DNA of 64,000 bases from Anaerococcus prevotii DSM 20548 (GCF_000024105.1 NC_013171.1:1-64000), one strand, 5' to 3'. Shown: positions 26,241 through 35,099, numbered from the stretch's first letter. The notes: generated by a model from the letters alone, not told the origin. Translations and numbers: made by a program.

Positions 26241-28064
26241 ATGTGTGGAATAGTATCATATAAGGGAAAGCTTGATGCAAGAGAAGTAATCATCGATGGT
26301 CTAGAAAAACTTGAATATCGTGGTTACGACTCAGCAGGTATAGCTGTGATTAATGATTGTGGGATTTCTTGTGTAAAAAAAGCTGGAAAGCTTGAGAATT
26401 TGAAGAAGGCTTTGGAGGAAGATCCTATAGAAGGGAAAGTCGGCATAGGCCACATCAGATGGGCAACTCACGGAGAGGCCAATGATGTAAATAGCCACCC
26501 TCACCTTTCAAACAACGGTAAGATTGCCGTAGTCCACAATGGAATCATAGAAAACTATAGAGACCTTAAGAAGGAGCTGGAAGAAGAAGGCTATAAGTTT
26601 AAATCTTCGACAGATACAGAAGTTATAGCAGTACTTCTTGAAAAGTATTATGAGGGAGATCTCTTAGAAGCTGTAAGAAAAGTCCGTAAAAGACTTGTAG
26701 GAGCCTATGCTTGTGGGATTATCTCAGCTGACGAGCCAGATAGACTTGTTGGAATTAGACAAGAAAGCCCCCTTGTAGCAGGAATAATGGAAGATTCCTT
26801 CATGATGGCAAGTGATATCCCATCTCTTTTAAAATACACCAGAGATGTTATCTATCTAGAAAATGGAGATGTCGTAGATATCAAGGGAGATTCCTACACT
26901 ATCTATGATAAAGATGAAAAAGTAGTTGATAGAGAAATTAAAAAGATAGAATGGTCAGTTGATGCAGCGACTAAGGCAGGCTACGACCATTTTATGATCA
27001 AGGAAATAAATGAGCAAGCCTCTGTCCTAGAAGAGCTTATTAGACTAAATGTAAAAAATGACGAAGTTGTCCTTGATGGAGACTCATTTACCAAAGAAGA
27101 CTTAGAAAACTTTGAAAGAATATATATAGTAGCTTGCGGAACAGCCTACCATGCAGGCCTTGTTGGCAAGACTCTTATAGAAAAACTCGCCAAGATTCCA
27201 GTAATCTGTGATCTTGCCTCAGAGTTTAGATATAATGATCCCTTCCTTGATGAGAAAAGCCTGGTAATATTCATATCCCAATCAGGTGAAACAGCCGATA
27301 GCCTTAAGGCTCTAAGCTTTGCCAAGGAAAAGAAAGCTAAAACTCTTCTTATAACAAACACCCTAGCCTCATCCATGGATAGGGAAGCTGATAAGTCCAT
27401 ATACTGCTACGCGGGTCCAGAAATAGCTGTAGCAAGCACCAAGGCCTACACTAGCCAAGTCCTAAATTTCTATTTCCTAGCCCTTGATTTCGCTAGGAAA
27501 GTATCTAGGATTGACGACGAAGTTTGCAAGGAAATCATAGAAGGCTTAAAGGAAATTCCAGGAAAAATAAGAGAAATCCTAGAAGATGATAAAATAATAA
27601 AAGACTTCGCAGAAGAGATAAAAGATCAAAAAAGCCTATTTTATATAGCCCGTGGCCTTGACTATCAAACAGCCATAGAGGCAGCACTTAAGCTTAAGGA
27701 GGTCTCATATATTCACACAGAGGCTTTCGCAGCAGGAGAGCTAAAACACGGGACAATTTCCCTAATAGAAGATAAGACTCCGGTTATAGCTATAATGAGC
27801 CAGGCAAATCTTTTGGAGAAAACTCTATCAAATGTAGAAGAAGTCGTGGCAAGAGGAGCTAATGTATTTATCATAACAAGCCATAAGGACTCTAGAATGA
27901 GTAAAATCACTGATAAGATATTAATAATTCCAGAGACCTTGGATATCCTCTATCCGCTTCTTACAGCTATACCAGCCCAACTTATGGCCTATTACACATC
28001 AATAGCTAAGGGAATTGATGTAGACAAACCAAGAAACTTAGCTAAATCTGTAACAGTTGAATAG
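26241..28064 (+). CDS. glmS: Glutamine-fructose-6-phosphate aminotransferase (isomerizing)
   Basis: GlmS makes glucosamine-6-phosphate from fructose-6-phosphate and glutamine, the first step of cell-wall amino-sugar synthesis. The 607-residue protein has the N-terminal nucleophile Cys (MCGIVSYKG), a class II glutamine amidotransferase domain (GHIRWATHGE, NSHPH, HNGIIENY) and two SIS domains (CGTAYHAGL, SQSGETADS, and near C-terminal KPRNLAKSVTVE). GGAGG precedes the ATG at 26241. It has its own ribozyme leader and a terminator. Confidence 0.98.
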   Translation: MCGIVSYKGKLDAREVIIDGLEKLEYRGYDSAGIAVINDCGISCVKKAGKLENLKKALEEDPIEGKVGIGHIRWATHGEANDVNSHPHLSNNGKIAVVHNGIIENYRDLKKELEEEGYKFKSSTDTEVIAVLLEKYYEGDLLEAVRKVRKRLVGAYACGIISADEPDRLVGIRQESPLVAGIMEDSFMMASDIPSLLKYTRDVIYLENGDVVDIKGDSYTIYDKDEKVVDREIKKIEWSVDAATKAGYDHFMIKEINEQASVLEELIRLNVKNDEVVLDGDSFTKEDLENFERIYIVACGTAYHAGLVGKTLIEKLAKIPVICDLASEFRYNDPFLDEKSLVIFISQSGETADSLKALSFAKEKKAKTLLITNTLASSMDREADKSIYCYAGPEIAVASTKAYTSQVLNFYFLALDFARKVSRIDDEVCKEIIEGLKEIPGKIREILEDDKIIKDFAEEIKDQKSLFYIARGLDYQTAIEAALKLKEVSYIHTEAFAAGELKHGTISLIEDKTPVIAIMSQANLLEKTLSNVEEVVARGANVFIITSHKDSRMSKITDKILIIPETLDILYPLLTAIPAQLMAYYTSIAKGIDVDKPRNLAKSVTVE

Positions 28065-28069
28065 GAAGA

Positions 28070-28096
28070 ACTAGCGAGAAATCGCTAGTTTTTTTG
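28070..28096 (+). terminator. Terminator of glmS
   Basis: ACTAGCGA (28070-28077) and TCGCTAGT (28082-28089) form a perfect 8-bp stem with a GAAA loop, followed by seven or more T. Confidence 0.93.
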
Positions 28097-28147
28097 TGAA
28101 AAAAATAAATCAAAAAGCTATAAATTTCATTGTCTAATAAAAATCTT

Positions 28148-28186
28148 AAAAAGAGCAAAGAAGAGGAGAGAATCCTCGACTTTGCT
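28148..28186 (-). terminator. Terminator of the minus-strand small gene
   Basis: Read on the minus strand, AGCAAAG and CTTTGCT (28180-28186 and 28154-28160) pair around an inner GAGGA/TCCTC stem, followed by CTTTTTT. It lies about 55 bp past the stop of the small membrane protein gene. Confidence 0.75.
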
Positions 28187-28240
28187 TAACTTTGTAAATA
28201 TTAAATTTGCCTGTTCTTAAATTTAGAGAATCTCTTTTAA

Positions 28241-28432
28241 TCATTTCTTATCTTTATTATTTAACTGTCTATTCCAAAAGTAGGAAAATGTAAAAAAGAA
28301 TAATAAGGAGACAACAAAACCTGGATGAGAAAATGATTTATTGACATAGGGACTCATGAAGTTATTCCCCCAAAAAAATGATAATATAGCTAGTCCGATT
28401 TTTAATAATATTCTTTTTTTATCTTTACTCAT
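28241..28432 (-). CDS. Small membrane protein, unknown function
   Basis: The 63-residue protein has a basic N-terminus (MSKDKKRILLKIG) and two hydrophobic stretches (about 8-24 and 38-53) with basic ends, consistent with a small inner-membrane protein. AGGAG lies 6-7 nt before its ATG on the minus strand and a minus-strand terminator follows, both of which support it. I do not recognise a family. Confidence 0.62.
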   Translation of the reverse strand: MSKDKKRILLKIGLAILSFFWGNNFMSPYVNKSFSHPGFVVSLLFFFTFSYFWNRQLNNKDKK

Positions 28433-28751
28433 TATTAGCTCCTATAGGTAATAAACATTTAATTTTAATATTTTGAATTTAACTCTTATGTTATGTGTAC
28501 CCTAAAAATGGTTTTTAACTTCTCCGATAATTGAAATAAAAGTCTCATCAGTTAATGATTATGAGGAAAAGAATAGTAATCATTGAAGATCATGAAAACC
28601 ATGGTACAGAGAATGTACTGCCCCCCCCGAAAAATCTGTATGTATGGGAGGTGTGGTAAATAATAAAAAGAAAATGTTTACATTACAAAAATCTGGGTAA
28701 TACTATAATAAGAAAGATATATTTCTTGTTATAAAAAAGGAGGACGGTCCG
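28433..28751. other. Intergenic region with C8 tract and possible short ORF
   Basis: An uncommon run of eight C (28621-28628) lies in otherwise AT-rich DNA. A 33-codon frame (28561-28662) spans it and starts with the sequence KRIVIIEDHE, which resembles the first strand and acidic pocket of a response-regulator receiver; no strong ribosome-binding site is visible. A -10 TATAAT (28704-28709) with TTACAA 15 bp upstream could start the next gene. Nothing else was seen. Confidence 0.4.
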
Positions 28752-29039
28752 ATGGAAGAGTTTGAATCCTTTGACCAAGTCCTATTTGAATCTTATCATG
28801 GAGTTTGTAAATTTGTTGAAAAGGAAAAAGCAAAGAAGCTCCCATCTGTTTTGGAATCTAGAAATAAATTTAAGATTAACTATAAGCTAAGAGAAGCTGG
28901 TAAAGATGTTTACGATAAGAAATCTTCTAGGATGAATGAACAATTGAATAGAGATGAAGATACTTTCTTTAAGGAAAATAATAGTTTAGGAGTAGCTAAA
29001 GATATATCTTCTGACAGAAACTACCCAGGTTGGCTCTAA
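28752..29039 (+). CDS. Hypothetical 95-residue charged protein
   Basis: I do not recognise this protein. It is soluble, highly charged (many Lys/Glu/Asp) and has no signal peptide or membrane segment; it ends in YPGWL. AGGAGG at 28738-28743 precedes the ATG well, and a promoter-like TATAAT lies at 28704-28709, which support expression. Its end runs into an inverted-repeat structure. Confidence 0.65.
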   Translation: MEEFESFDQVLFESYHGVCKFVEKEKAKKLPSVLESRNKFKINYKLREAGKDVYDKKSSRMNEQLNRDEDTFFKENNSLGVAKDISSDRNYPGWL

Positions 29040-29140
29040 TTGCTTTTTGGAACTTAACTAAGCTTTACAGACGATAAGGCTATGAATGTTAAGTGAGATA
29101 AGATTATTACTAAGCAATTCTTGCGAATGCCTGGGTTTTA
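29023..29140 (+). repeat. Long imperfect inverted repeat / 3' structure
   Basis: ACCCAGG (29023-29029) pairs with CCTGGGT (29130-29136), AATTGCTT (29038-29045) with AAGCAATT (29112-29119), and CTTAAC with GTTAAG inside. The end reads GGGTTTTATTATT, so it may be a structured terminator of the preceding gene or a small palindromic element. Confidence 0.5.
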
Positions 29141-29154
29141 TTATTAGACAATAA

Positions 29155-29201
29155 AAAAGCCTCAAACATCTGATTTAACTTTCAGAAAATTTGAGGCTTT
29201 A
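29155..29201 (-). terminator. Terminator of the DUF1232 gene (possibly bidirectional)
   Basis: AAAGCCTCAAA (29156-29166) pairs with TTTGAGGCTTT (29190-29200), with an inner TCTGA/TCAGA pairing; on the minus strand it is followed by TTTTTT. Confidence 0.88.
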
Positions 29202-29206
29202 GTCGT

Positions 29207-29470
29207 CTATTCTTCTATAACTACTGCTTCCTCTTTGTTTAAAACTTCATCAGGGATCATTTTGGATGCAAGATAGATTAAAAATGGAAGCACTATCGCA
29301 TCATCCAAGATTCCTACAAAAGGAAGGACGTCTGGTATCATATCAGCTGGCAAAATAGCATAGGCTATGGCAAATATTCCCATGAGCTTTGCCATTACTG
29401 GTGTATTTTTATTTTTCATTGCCCTAAAGTATACAGGGATAAAATTTTTGATCTTCATTAGTTTATTCAT
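29207..29470 (-). CDS. DUF1232 (YkvA-like) small membrane protein
   Basis: The 87-residue protein carries the YkvA/DUF1232 core (AYAILPADMIPDVLPFVGILDDAIVLPFLIYLASKMIP split around residues 38-78), a hydrophobic hairpin with a conserved ILPxDxIPDxxPxxGxLDD motif. AAGGAGG lies 4 nt before the ATG at 29470; an upstream in-frame TTG (29494) includes that ribosome-binding site and is rejected. Function of the family is unknown. Confidence 0.85.
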   Translation of the reverse strand: MNKLMKIKNFIPVYFRAMKNKNTPVMAKLMGIFAIAYAILPADMIPDVLPFVGILDDAIVLPFLIYLASKMIPDEVLNKEEAVVIEE

Positions 29471-29657
29471 AAAACCTCCTTGAAGGTAAATCAATTTCTA
29501 ATTTAATTATACTCGAAATTTCCTTTTGTCAAATTAAATATATTAATCGTGGTATTAATAATATTAAAATATTAAATAAAATTTATGGAAGGATGCTTTT
29601 TGACTATATATTTATGGTTTTTATAACTTATAAAGCAAAGGTTGACAGTTTCTAATA

Positions 29658-29686
29658 TTGACTTATCAATTATTTACCTATATGAT
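29658..29686 (+). promoter_or_regulatory. Promoter of the ornithine-cyclodeaminase-like pair
   Basis: TTGACT (29658-29663) and TATGAT (29681-29686) are exactly 17 bp apart. A second TTGACA lies at 29642-29647. The segment before it (29495-29641) is AT-rich with no gene. Confidence 0.75.
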
Positions 29687-29729
29687 AATATAAAGAGAGT
29701 TTTTTACTTAGCAAATTTAGGAGGATTAA

Positions 29730-30908
29730 ATGAGAGAAGACTTACTATTTACACCACCTAATTTTTCGGAAGAAAAATACGCTTCTGCGAAAGATGTAAC
29801 TACAGCAGAAGTTACAAAAGATGGTGTAAGCCCAAAGGGTTTTTATTTAACAAGCCACATGCCAACTTATTACAAGGTTGACGGATCTTGGCAAATTCCA
29901 GAAAGAAGTTCTCAAGACTGTGTGGCAGTTGTTGAGGATGGAAAGGTATTTGTAAGAGAGTTTAGAAACCTTAAAAAAGGTGATAAGGTAGTTATCGCTA
30001 GCAAAACTGATGCTAGTGAAGGTGTTTTAAAATATGGACAAGGTTTCTCAGAGGAAGTTTTTTCTCGTGGAGGAGACTTTGTTGAAGCATCAAACACATC
30101 AAATTATAAACTTCTTTACGAATTACTTAGAGCTGAAAAAGAATCAGAAGGGAATATCACTTGGGTTCTAGGACCTGCTGTTGTATTTGACTATGATACA
30201 AGAAATGGTCTATCAAGACTTGCAGAAAACGGATACGTTCAAGCCCTACTTGGTGGAAATGCTATGGCAACTCACGACCTTGAAGGTGGTTATTTAAATA
30301 CTGCTCTTGGTCAAGATATCTATACTCAAGAATCTGATCCACTAGGTCACTACAACCACTTGGATACACTAAATGCTATAAGAAAAGTTGGTTCTATAGA
30401 TGAATTTATAAACGAAGGAAATGTTCGTGATGGATTTGTTAAAACTCTAAATAGACTAGGAGTTCCAATTACTCTAGCTGGATCAATCAGAGATGATGGA
30501 CCACTTCCAGAAGTTACAGGTAATGTATATGACTCTTTGGACAATGTAAGAGTTGCTACAGATAAGTCAAATCTTATTATTTGTCTTGCTACAACCCTTC
30601 ACTCAGCTTCAACTGCAGAGACAGCTACAAGCTATAGGGTAGATGAAAATGGCAATATAGTTCCAGTATTTATCTTTACAGTAGATGTTACAGAAAACGC
30701 AGTGAGAAAAGTATCTGCTGCTAGGGAAGGAATCGCTGTAAGAACTCTTGTAACAAATGTTCAAGACTTTGTAGTGAACTTAGAAAAAGAACTTGTTCCA
30801 GAAGAATACCTATCTTATGACGAAGAACATGTTTACGAAGTAGAAGAAAATAGTAGTGAAGCTTCTATTGAAGATAAAAAGGCTATGAGCCAAGGAAGAG
30901 AGGAGTAA
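29730..30908 (+). CDS. TIGR00300/LOR-SDH-region protein, ornithine cyclodeaminase-like (subunit 1)
   Basis: The 392-residue protein matches the TIGR00300 family (archaeal-type ornithine cyclodeaminase; also the region in LOR/SDH and AgrE). Hallmarks are GFYLTSHMPTYYKVDGSW, the core GYVQALLGGNAMATHDLEG, GHYNHLDTLNAIRKVGSI and AGSIRDDGPLPEV. Such enzymes convert ornithine to proline plus ammonia with bound NAD. A longer tail with acidic residues ends the protein. AGGAGG precedes the ATG; the next gene, a diverged paralogue, starts 2 bp after its stop. The surrounding genes (OTC, carbamate kinase) fit ornithine use. Confidence 0.82.
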   Translation: MREDLLFTPPNFSEEKYASAKDVTTAEVTKDGVSPKGFYLTSHMPTYYKVDGSWQIPERSSQDCVAVVEDGKVFVREFRNLKKGDKVVIASKTDASEGVLKYGQGFSEEVFSRGGDFVEASNTSNYKLLYELLRAEKESEGNITWVLGPAVVFDYDTRNGLSRLAENGYVQALLGGNAMATHDLEGGYLNTALGQDIYTQESDPLGHYNHLDTLNAIRKVGSIDEFINEGNVRDGFVKTLNRLGVPITLAGSIRDDGPLPEVTGNVYDSLDNVRVATDKSNLIICLATTLHSASTAETATSYRVDENGNIVPVFIFTVDVTENAVRKVSAAREGIAVRTLVTNVQDFVVNLEKELVPEEYLSYDEEHVYEVEENSSEASIEDKKAMSQGREE

Positions 30909-30910
30909 TT

Positions 30911-32014
30911 ATGGACTACAAATTTGAAATGCCAAAATACTTCCCAAAAGAATTCGATGAAAAGTTTGATAAATTTCCAAATGCTAAACTTGTAGAAGTA
31001 GAAGAAGATGGAATAAGTCCAGAAGGCTACCACGCTCTATCAGTTTTCCCAGAATATTTCAAGATAAATGACAAATGGGTACTTGCCCTTCAATCTAGGA
31101 TGGATACTGTTGCAGTAGCAATAGATGAACCAGGAAATGAAAGAGTAGATGTAGTAGAGTTTAGAAACCTTAAAAAGGGTGACAAAGTCGTTGTTGGACG
31201 CAAGGAAGACGGATCTGAAGGAATCTATGTCTACACAGAAGGCTTTGTAGATAAATCTAGCAAAGAGGAAGCAACCTTTGGATTTAGAGAAGGAAGATCA
31301 AGAGAAACAGCCTTTTCTAAAGATTATGATGAGCTATATGAAGTTTTAAAATACGAAAAAGAGAATAATGGTTATGTAACTTGGGTACTTGGTACAGCGA
31401 CATCTCTCGATGAAGAAAGTGATGATGCTTTGGCTAGACTTGTAGAAAACGGATATGCTAATGCAATCTTCTGCGGTACAGCAGCTGTTGCTTATGACCT
31501 TGAAAGAGCAAAATTTAATACAGTAGAAGGCCAAGAAGAATACCTAAATAGCCAAAATACAAGAGAAAACTTCTATGAAATAATCAACAGAGTAAATGAA
31601 GTTGGATCAATTAAAGAATATATAGAAAAAGAAGGAATCGAAACAGGATTTGTTGCAGCTGCAGTTAGAAACAATGTAAACCTAGTAATAGCTGGAACAA
31701 TCAGAGATAGATACACCTTTAACGATACCTACAATAATGTATACGAAGCCCAAGATGAGATGAGAAGAAACATCAAAAAATCTTCAACAGTAATCATGTC
31801 ATCAGCAATCCTATTTACAATTGCGACAGGTAATATGACTCCATCATACAATGAAATCAACGGAGTTATAAGACCAGTGTTTATGTATACAGTTGATATT
31901 CAAGAATTCGCTGTAAATAAACTATCTGACAGAGGAACATTAACAGCAAAAACAATGGTTACAAACTCTCAAGACTTCGTTAAAAATATCGATAGAAACT
32001 TAAATCAAAAATAA
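30911..32014 (+). CDS. Diverged TIGR00300 paralogue (subunit 2)
   Basis: This 367-residue protein aligns with its upstream neighbour along its length (GYHALSVFPEYFKINDKW; VEFRNLKKGDKVVVGRKEDGSEG; NEVGSIKEYIEKEG). Key blocks are altered: GGNAMATHD reads CGTAAVAYD, the GHYNHL block is absent, and AGSIRDDGPLPE reads AGTIRDRYTFND. It may be a non-catalytic or differently specific partner in a heteromer. The ribosome-binding site AGGAG lies within the end of gene 1. A terminator follows. Confidence 0.8.
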   Translation: MDYKFEMPKYFPKEFDEKFDKFPNAKLVEVEEDGISPEGYHALSVFPEYFKINDKWVLALQSRMDTVAVAIDEPGNERVDVVEFRNLKKGDKVVVGRKEDGSEGIYVYTEGFVDKSSKEEATFGFREGRSRETAFSKDYDELYEVLKYEKENNGYVTWVLGTATSLDEESDDALARLVENGYANAIFCGTAAVAYDLERAKFNTVEGQEEYLNSQNTRENFYEIINRVNEVGSIKEYIEKEGIETGFVAAAVRNNVNLVIAGTIRDRYTFNDTYNNVYEAQDEMRRNIKKSSTVIMSSAILFTIATGNMTPSYNEINGVIRPVFMYTVDIQEFAVNKLSDRGTLTAKTMVTNSQDFVKNIDRNLNQK

Positions 32015-32032
32015 AAAGCATATGATATAAGA

Positions 32033-32062
32033 AAAATCCACCTTTTAGGGGTGGATTTTTTG
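32033..32062 (+). terminator. Terminator of the cyclodeaminase-like pair
   Basis: AAAATCCACC pairs with GGTGGATTTT around a short loop (CC/GG), ending in a T6 run; it lies between convergent genes and may act on both. Confidence 0.88.
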
Positions 32063-32095
32063 TATAGCTTTATACTTATATTTGAAATTTAATTT

Positions 32096-33334
32096 TTATA
32101 GAATTTCTGTTTGATAGATCAGTTTTTTTCTAAAATCGCTGGGATTTATTCCATATATTTTTTTAAAATTCCTATTAAAAGTTTTAGTTGTATTGAAACC
32201 AACAGTATAGGCTATATCTGTTACCGTGTCATCTTTTATTAGAAGTATTTTGGCGGCATTTATAATCCTTACATAAGTTAAGTAGGAATCAAAAGACTTA
32301 TCTAGGTAAAAATCAAAAGAGTTGTTTATCTCTGTTTGATTTAGTCTAAATTTTATGGACAGATCTTCAAGCTTTAAATCCATATAATAGTACTTGAATA
32401 CATATGAAGTTATCTCCTCCATTTTACCTAAATCTATTACTTTTCTAGCGTGACTATTTGTTTTGTTTTTAAATTCGCTGGTATTTATACCAAGCTTCGC
32501 CTTAAAAAACTTGGAAAGATGAGGTGGGTCCTTGAAACCTAATATAACAGAAAGCTCTTCTAAGTTCATTTGTGAAAAGTTTAGGTAACCCATAAGCTTA
32601 ACTAATTTCATCATAGATGCAAGTGAGCTAAAGCTTAGACCGGTAGTTTCCTTTATATATTTGCTGATCTGAGATTGACTTAAATAGAAATTCTCGGAAA
32701 TATTTTTAAGGCTAATATTTTCATTTAAATGAGAGTAAATGTAGTGAAAGATTTGGATATCATGTTTATTTTTTAGTTTTTTTTTACTAGAAGAATCGAT
32801 ATTTTTCTCAAATATTACGACAATTTCCATAAACTTTACAAAAATCATATGATTAGAAAACTTGTCAGATTTTTTGTACTTGGTAATTTCATTTTTGAGT
32901 TTATCTAGGATAGCTTTTACTTCCTTTTCTTCTTCAGGTAAAAGATTGACATAAACATTGTCAGAAACCAAATTGCTTAGGGAGTAGTCCTCCATAAATA
33001 AATCATTGGTTCTTTTAAAGAGGATATTTACAAAGTCCAAATCATAAACAACTACATCCATACAAAGATCTTCCGTCACTTCCTTTATCTGAGTGTAGTA
33101 CCAAGGAAGGATACCCACCATAGATCCTTTTTTTATCTTTATATCTTCTCCTTGGATGTTTACAAGGGCAGATCCTTTTTTAACAATCCAAAACCTTGCA
33201 TTTGTATGAAGGAGTGGTTCCGTATTTTCAGTGAATATCTCGCTAGCTAAGTCTATTATGGGAAGTTTGTTTTTATTCGTTTGAAAATAAGTAGACTCAT
33301 CTTGGATATTAGTTTTCTTGCTGATATAAATCAT
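32096..33334 (-). CDS. AraC-family regulator with cupin sensor and two tandem HTH domains
   Basis: The 412-residue protein has an N-terminal cupin-like sensor (about 30-110), then an AraC-type double HTH at about 193-289 (ISLKNISENFYLSQSQISKY; LSVILGFKDPPHLSKFFKA) and a second one at about 306-404 (LSIKFRLNQTEINNSF; VTDIAYTVGFNTTKTFNRNFKK, ending NPSDFRKK). Standard members have one such unit and about 280-300 residues. It is divergent from the AGCS symporter gene and convergent with the cyclodeaminase-like pair, so it probably controls the amino-acid genes here. Confidence 0.88.
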   Translation of the reverse strand: MIYISKKTNIQDESTYFQTNKNKLPIIDLASEIFTENTEPLLHTNARFWIVKKGSALVNIQGEDIKIKKGSMVGILPWYYTQIKEVTEDLCMDVVVYDLDFVNILFKRTNDLFMEDYSLSNLVSDNVYVNLLPEEEKEVKAILDKLKNEITKYKKSDKFSNHMIFVKFMEIVVIFEKNIDSSSKKKLKNKHDIQIFHYIYSHLNENISLKNISENFYLSQSQISKYIKETTGLSFSSLASMMKLVKLMGYLNFSQMNLEELSVILGFKDPPHLSKFFKAKLGINTSEFKNKTNSHARKVIDLGKMEEITSYVFKYYYMDLKLEDLSIKFRLNQTEINNSFDFYLDKSFDSYLTYVRIINAAKILLIKDDTVTDIAYTVGFNTTKTFNRNFKKIYGINPSDFRKKLIYQTEIL

Positions 33335-33686
33335 CTCCTCTTTTTTGTTTAGAAACTTGTTGATATTACAATTATATCACAAAGACTTTTAAAATAAATT
33401 CAAATATATTTCTATTTACAAAAATAAAATATATATTTGTCTTATATAAAAACGATTTCTTTTGTATAATAATTATAAGGTCACAGTACTAAACCTCTTT
33501 ATTATTAGTAATTGATATAGATAGGTTTATAAGATAAGGTATCTTTCGTAGACATGAAGGCTAACTTGTCTAATCTAGGAGAGGGATAATTCTTAGATTG
33601 ACTATATTATTTAAAGTTCACATCTGCTTTAGATAATAAAATGAAAAAGATGGTGGTTTGTTGTGATTTTCAACAAGGAGTAAATT
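33335..33686 (+). promoter_or_regulatory. Divergent intergenic region with structured leader of the AGCS gene
   Basis: A -10 TATAAT lies at 33465-33470 without a clear -35. The resulting leader of about 210 nt contains two adjacent hairpins: AGACA/TGTCT (33550-33571) and a 10-bp stem AATCTAGGAG/TTCTTAGATT (33572-33599). It does not match a riboswitch I know. CAAGGAG precedes the symporter ATG. Confidence 0.5.
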
Positions 33687-35099
33687 ATGCTAGAAATTAT
33701 AAAATCGTTTACGGAATGGTTATGGGGATGGCCACTGCTTGCCCTAGTTATGGGTGGTGGGCTAATTATTAATATTAGAACTGGCTTTATTCAACTAAGA
33801 TATTTCCCATATATCATGAGACAAACTTTTGGAAAGATGTTTTCTAAAAATGCAGAAGGATCTGGTACAGTTTCAGCCTTCCAAGCTATGACAACGGCCC
33901 TTGCTTCATCCATAGGAGCAGCTAATATAGTGGTAGTGCCAACGATTATATTTGCTGCAGGCCCTGGGGCTATATTTTGGATGTGGATGGCTGCAATAAT
34001 AGGTCAGGGAACAAAGTTTGCAGAAGTCGCCCTATCCATCAAATATAGACAGAAGAACGAAGATGGAGACTTCGTAGGAGGATGCTCTTACATGTTAAAG
34101 AACGGACTAAAGGGTGGTCTGGGCAAGGCTATGGGAGCTTTGGCAGCCTTCTTCTTTATGATTGAGATCCTTCCATCAATTACTCTTCAAACTCTATCAG
34201 CAGCAGGTCCTGTTGAAAATGTGTTTGCTGCAACTAGTCTAAACGAGAACATTATCAAAATAATTGCTATTATAGTTATTTTTATAATTGTTTCAATTGT
34301 AGTCTTTGGTGGAGTAAAGCAAATTGGTAGAGTTACAGAAAAACTAGTTCCAATAATGGCAGCTATATATATACTTTTTGGTATAATCATAATCATTATG
34401 CACATAGGTGACGTGCCAAGAGTTCTTGGATATATTATAAAAGGTGCCTTCAATCCAAAAGCAGTTGCTGGTGGAGTTGGTGGGGCAACTTTATCTAAAG
34501 TAATCTCAATGGGTGTTGCTCGTGGTGTTTATTCTAATGAAGCTGGTATGGGTTCTGCAGGATATGGTCATGCAGCGGCAACCACAGATCATCCAGCTAG
34601 ACAAGGTATGTGGGGAGTGTTTGAAGTATTTGCAGATACAATTGTGGTTTGTACAATATCAGCACTCACAGTTCTTTTATCAGGAGTATGGCAACCAGGT
34701 TTAAGTCAAGCAGAAAGCGATAAATTAGCACCTGTAGCAGTTGAAAGAGCATTCAATACAATATTTGGTCAAGCAGGATCAATAGTAATATCCATAAGCT
34801 TATTCCTCTTTGTACTATCAACAATCATAGTAATAGTATTCTACTGCGAAAAACAAGCTGAATATCTATTTGGTACCAAAGTTGGTAAGATAATGAGAGT
34901 TGTAGCATCACTTATGATTCTTCTTGGAATATTTGTATCTTTCGAAAAGGCTGGAGTATTCTTAGACTTTACATTAGGACTTGTAGTAATACCTAATATG
35001 ATAGGACTTATAGCTATGAGCGGAGAGATAAAAGATATTAAGAAAGAATTCTTTAATGGAGAGAATTATTATAAGCTAGATCAAAAAAATAAGAAATAA
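33687..35099 (+). CDS. Alanine/glycine:cation symporter (AGCS family)
   Basis: This 470-residue polytopic protein is an AGCS sodium:amino-acid symporter. Characteristic blocks are WGWPLLALVMGGGLIINIRTG, TALASSIGAANIVVVP, GPGAIFWMWMAAIIGQGTKFAE and GVARGVYSNEAGMGSA. Substrates in the family are alanine, glycine or related small amino acids. About 11 membrane segments are expected. It is followed by carbamate kinase after 42 bp, so it may be co-transcribed with the citrulline/carbamoyl-phosphate genes. Confidence 0.93.
   Translation: MLEIIKSFTEWLWGWPLLALVMGGGLIINIRTGFIQLRYFPYIMRQTFGKMFSKNAEGSGTVSAFQAMTTALASSIGAANIVVVPTIIFAAGPGAIFWMWMAAIIGQGTKFAEVALSIKYRQKNEDGDFVGGCSYMLKNGLKGGLGKAMGALAAFFFMIEILPSITLQTLSAAGPVENVFAATSLNENIIKIIAIIVIFIIVSIVVFGGVKQIGRVTEKLVPIMAAIYILFGIIIIIMHIGDVPRVLGYIIKGAFNPKAVAGGVGGATLSKVISMGVARGVYSNEAGMGSAGYGHAAATTDHPARQGMWGVFEVFADTIVVCTISALTVLLSGVWQPGLSQAESDKLAPVAVERAFNTIFGQAGSIVISISLFLFVLSTIIVIVFYCEKQAEYLFGTKVGKIMRVVASLMILLGIFVSFEKAGVFLDFTLGLVVIPNMIGLIAMSGEIKDIKKEFFNGENYYKLDQKNKK

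Noticed and set aside
33540-33600. Possible glycine riboswitch before the AGCS gene
   Set aside because: A GGAGAGG-like string is present, but the conserved CTCTCAGGCAAA and tandem aptamer layout are not.
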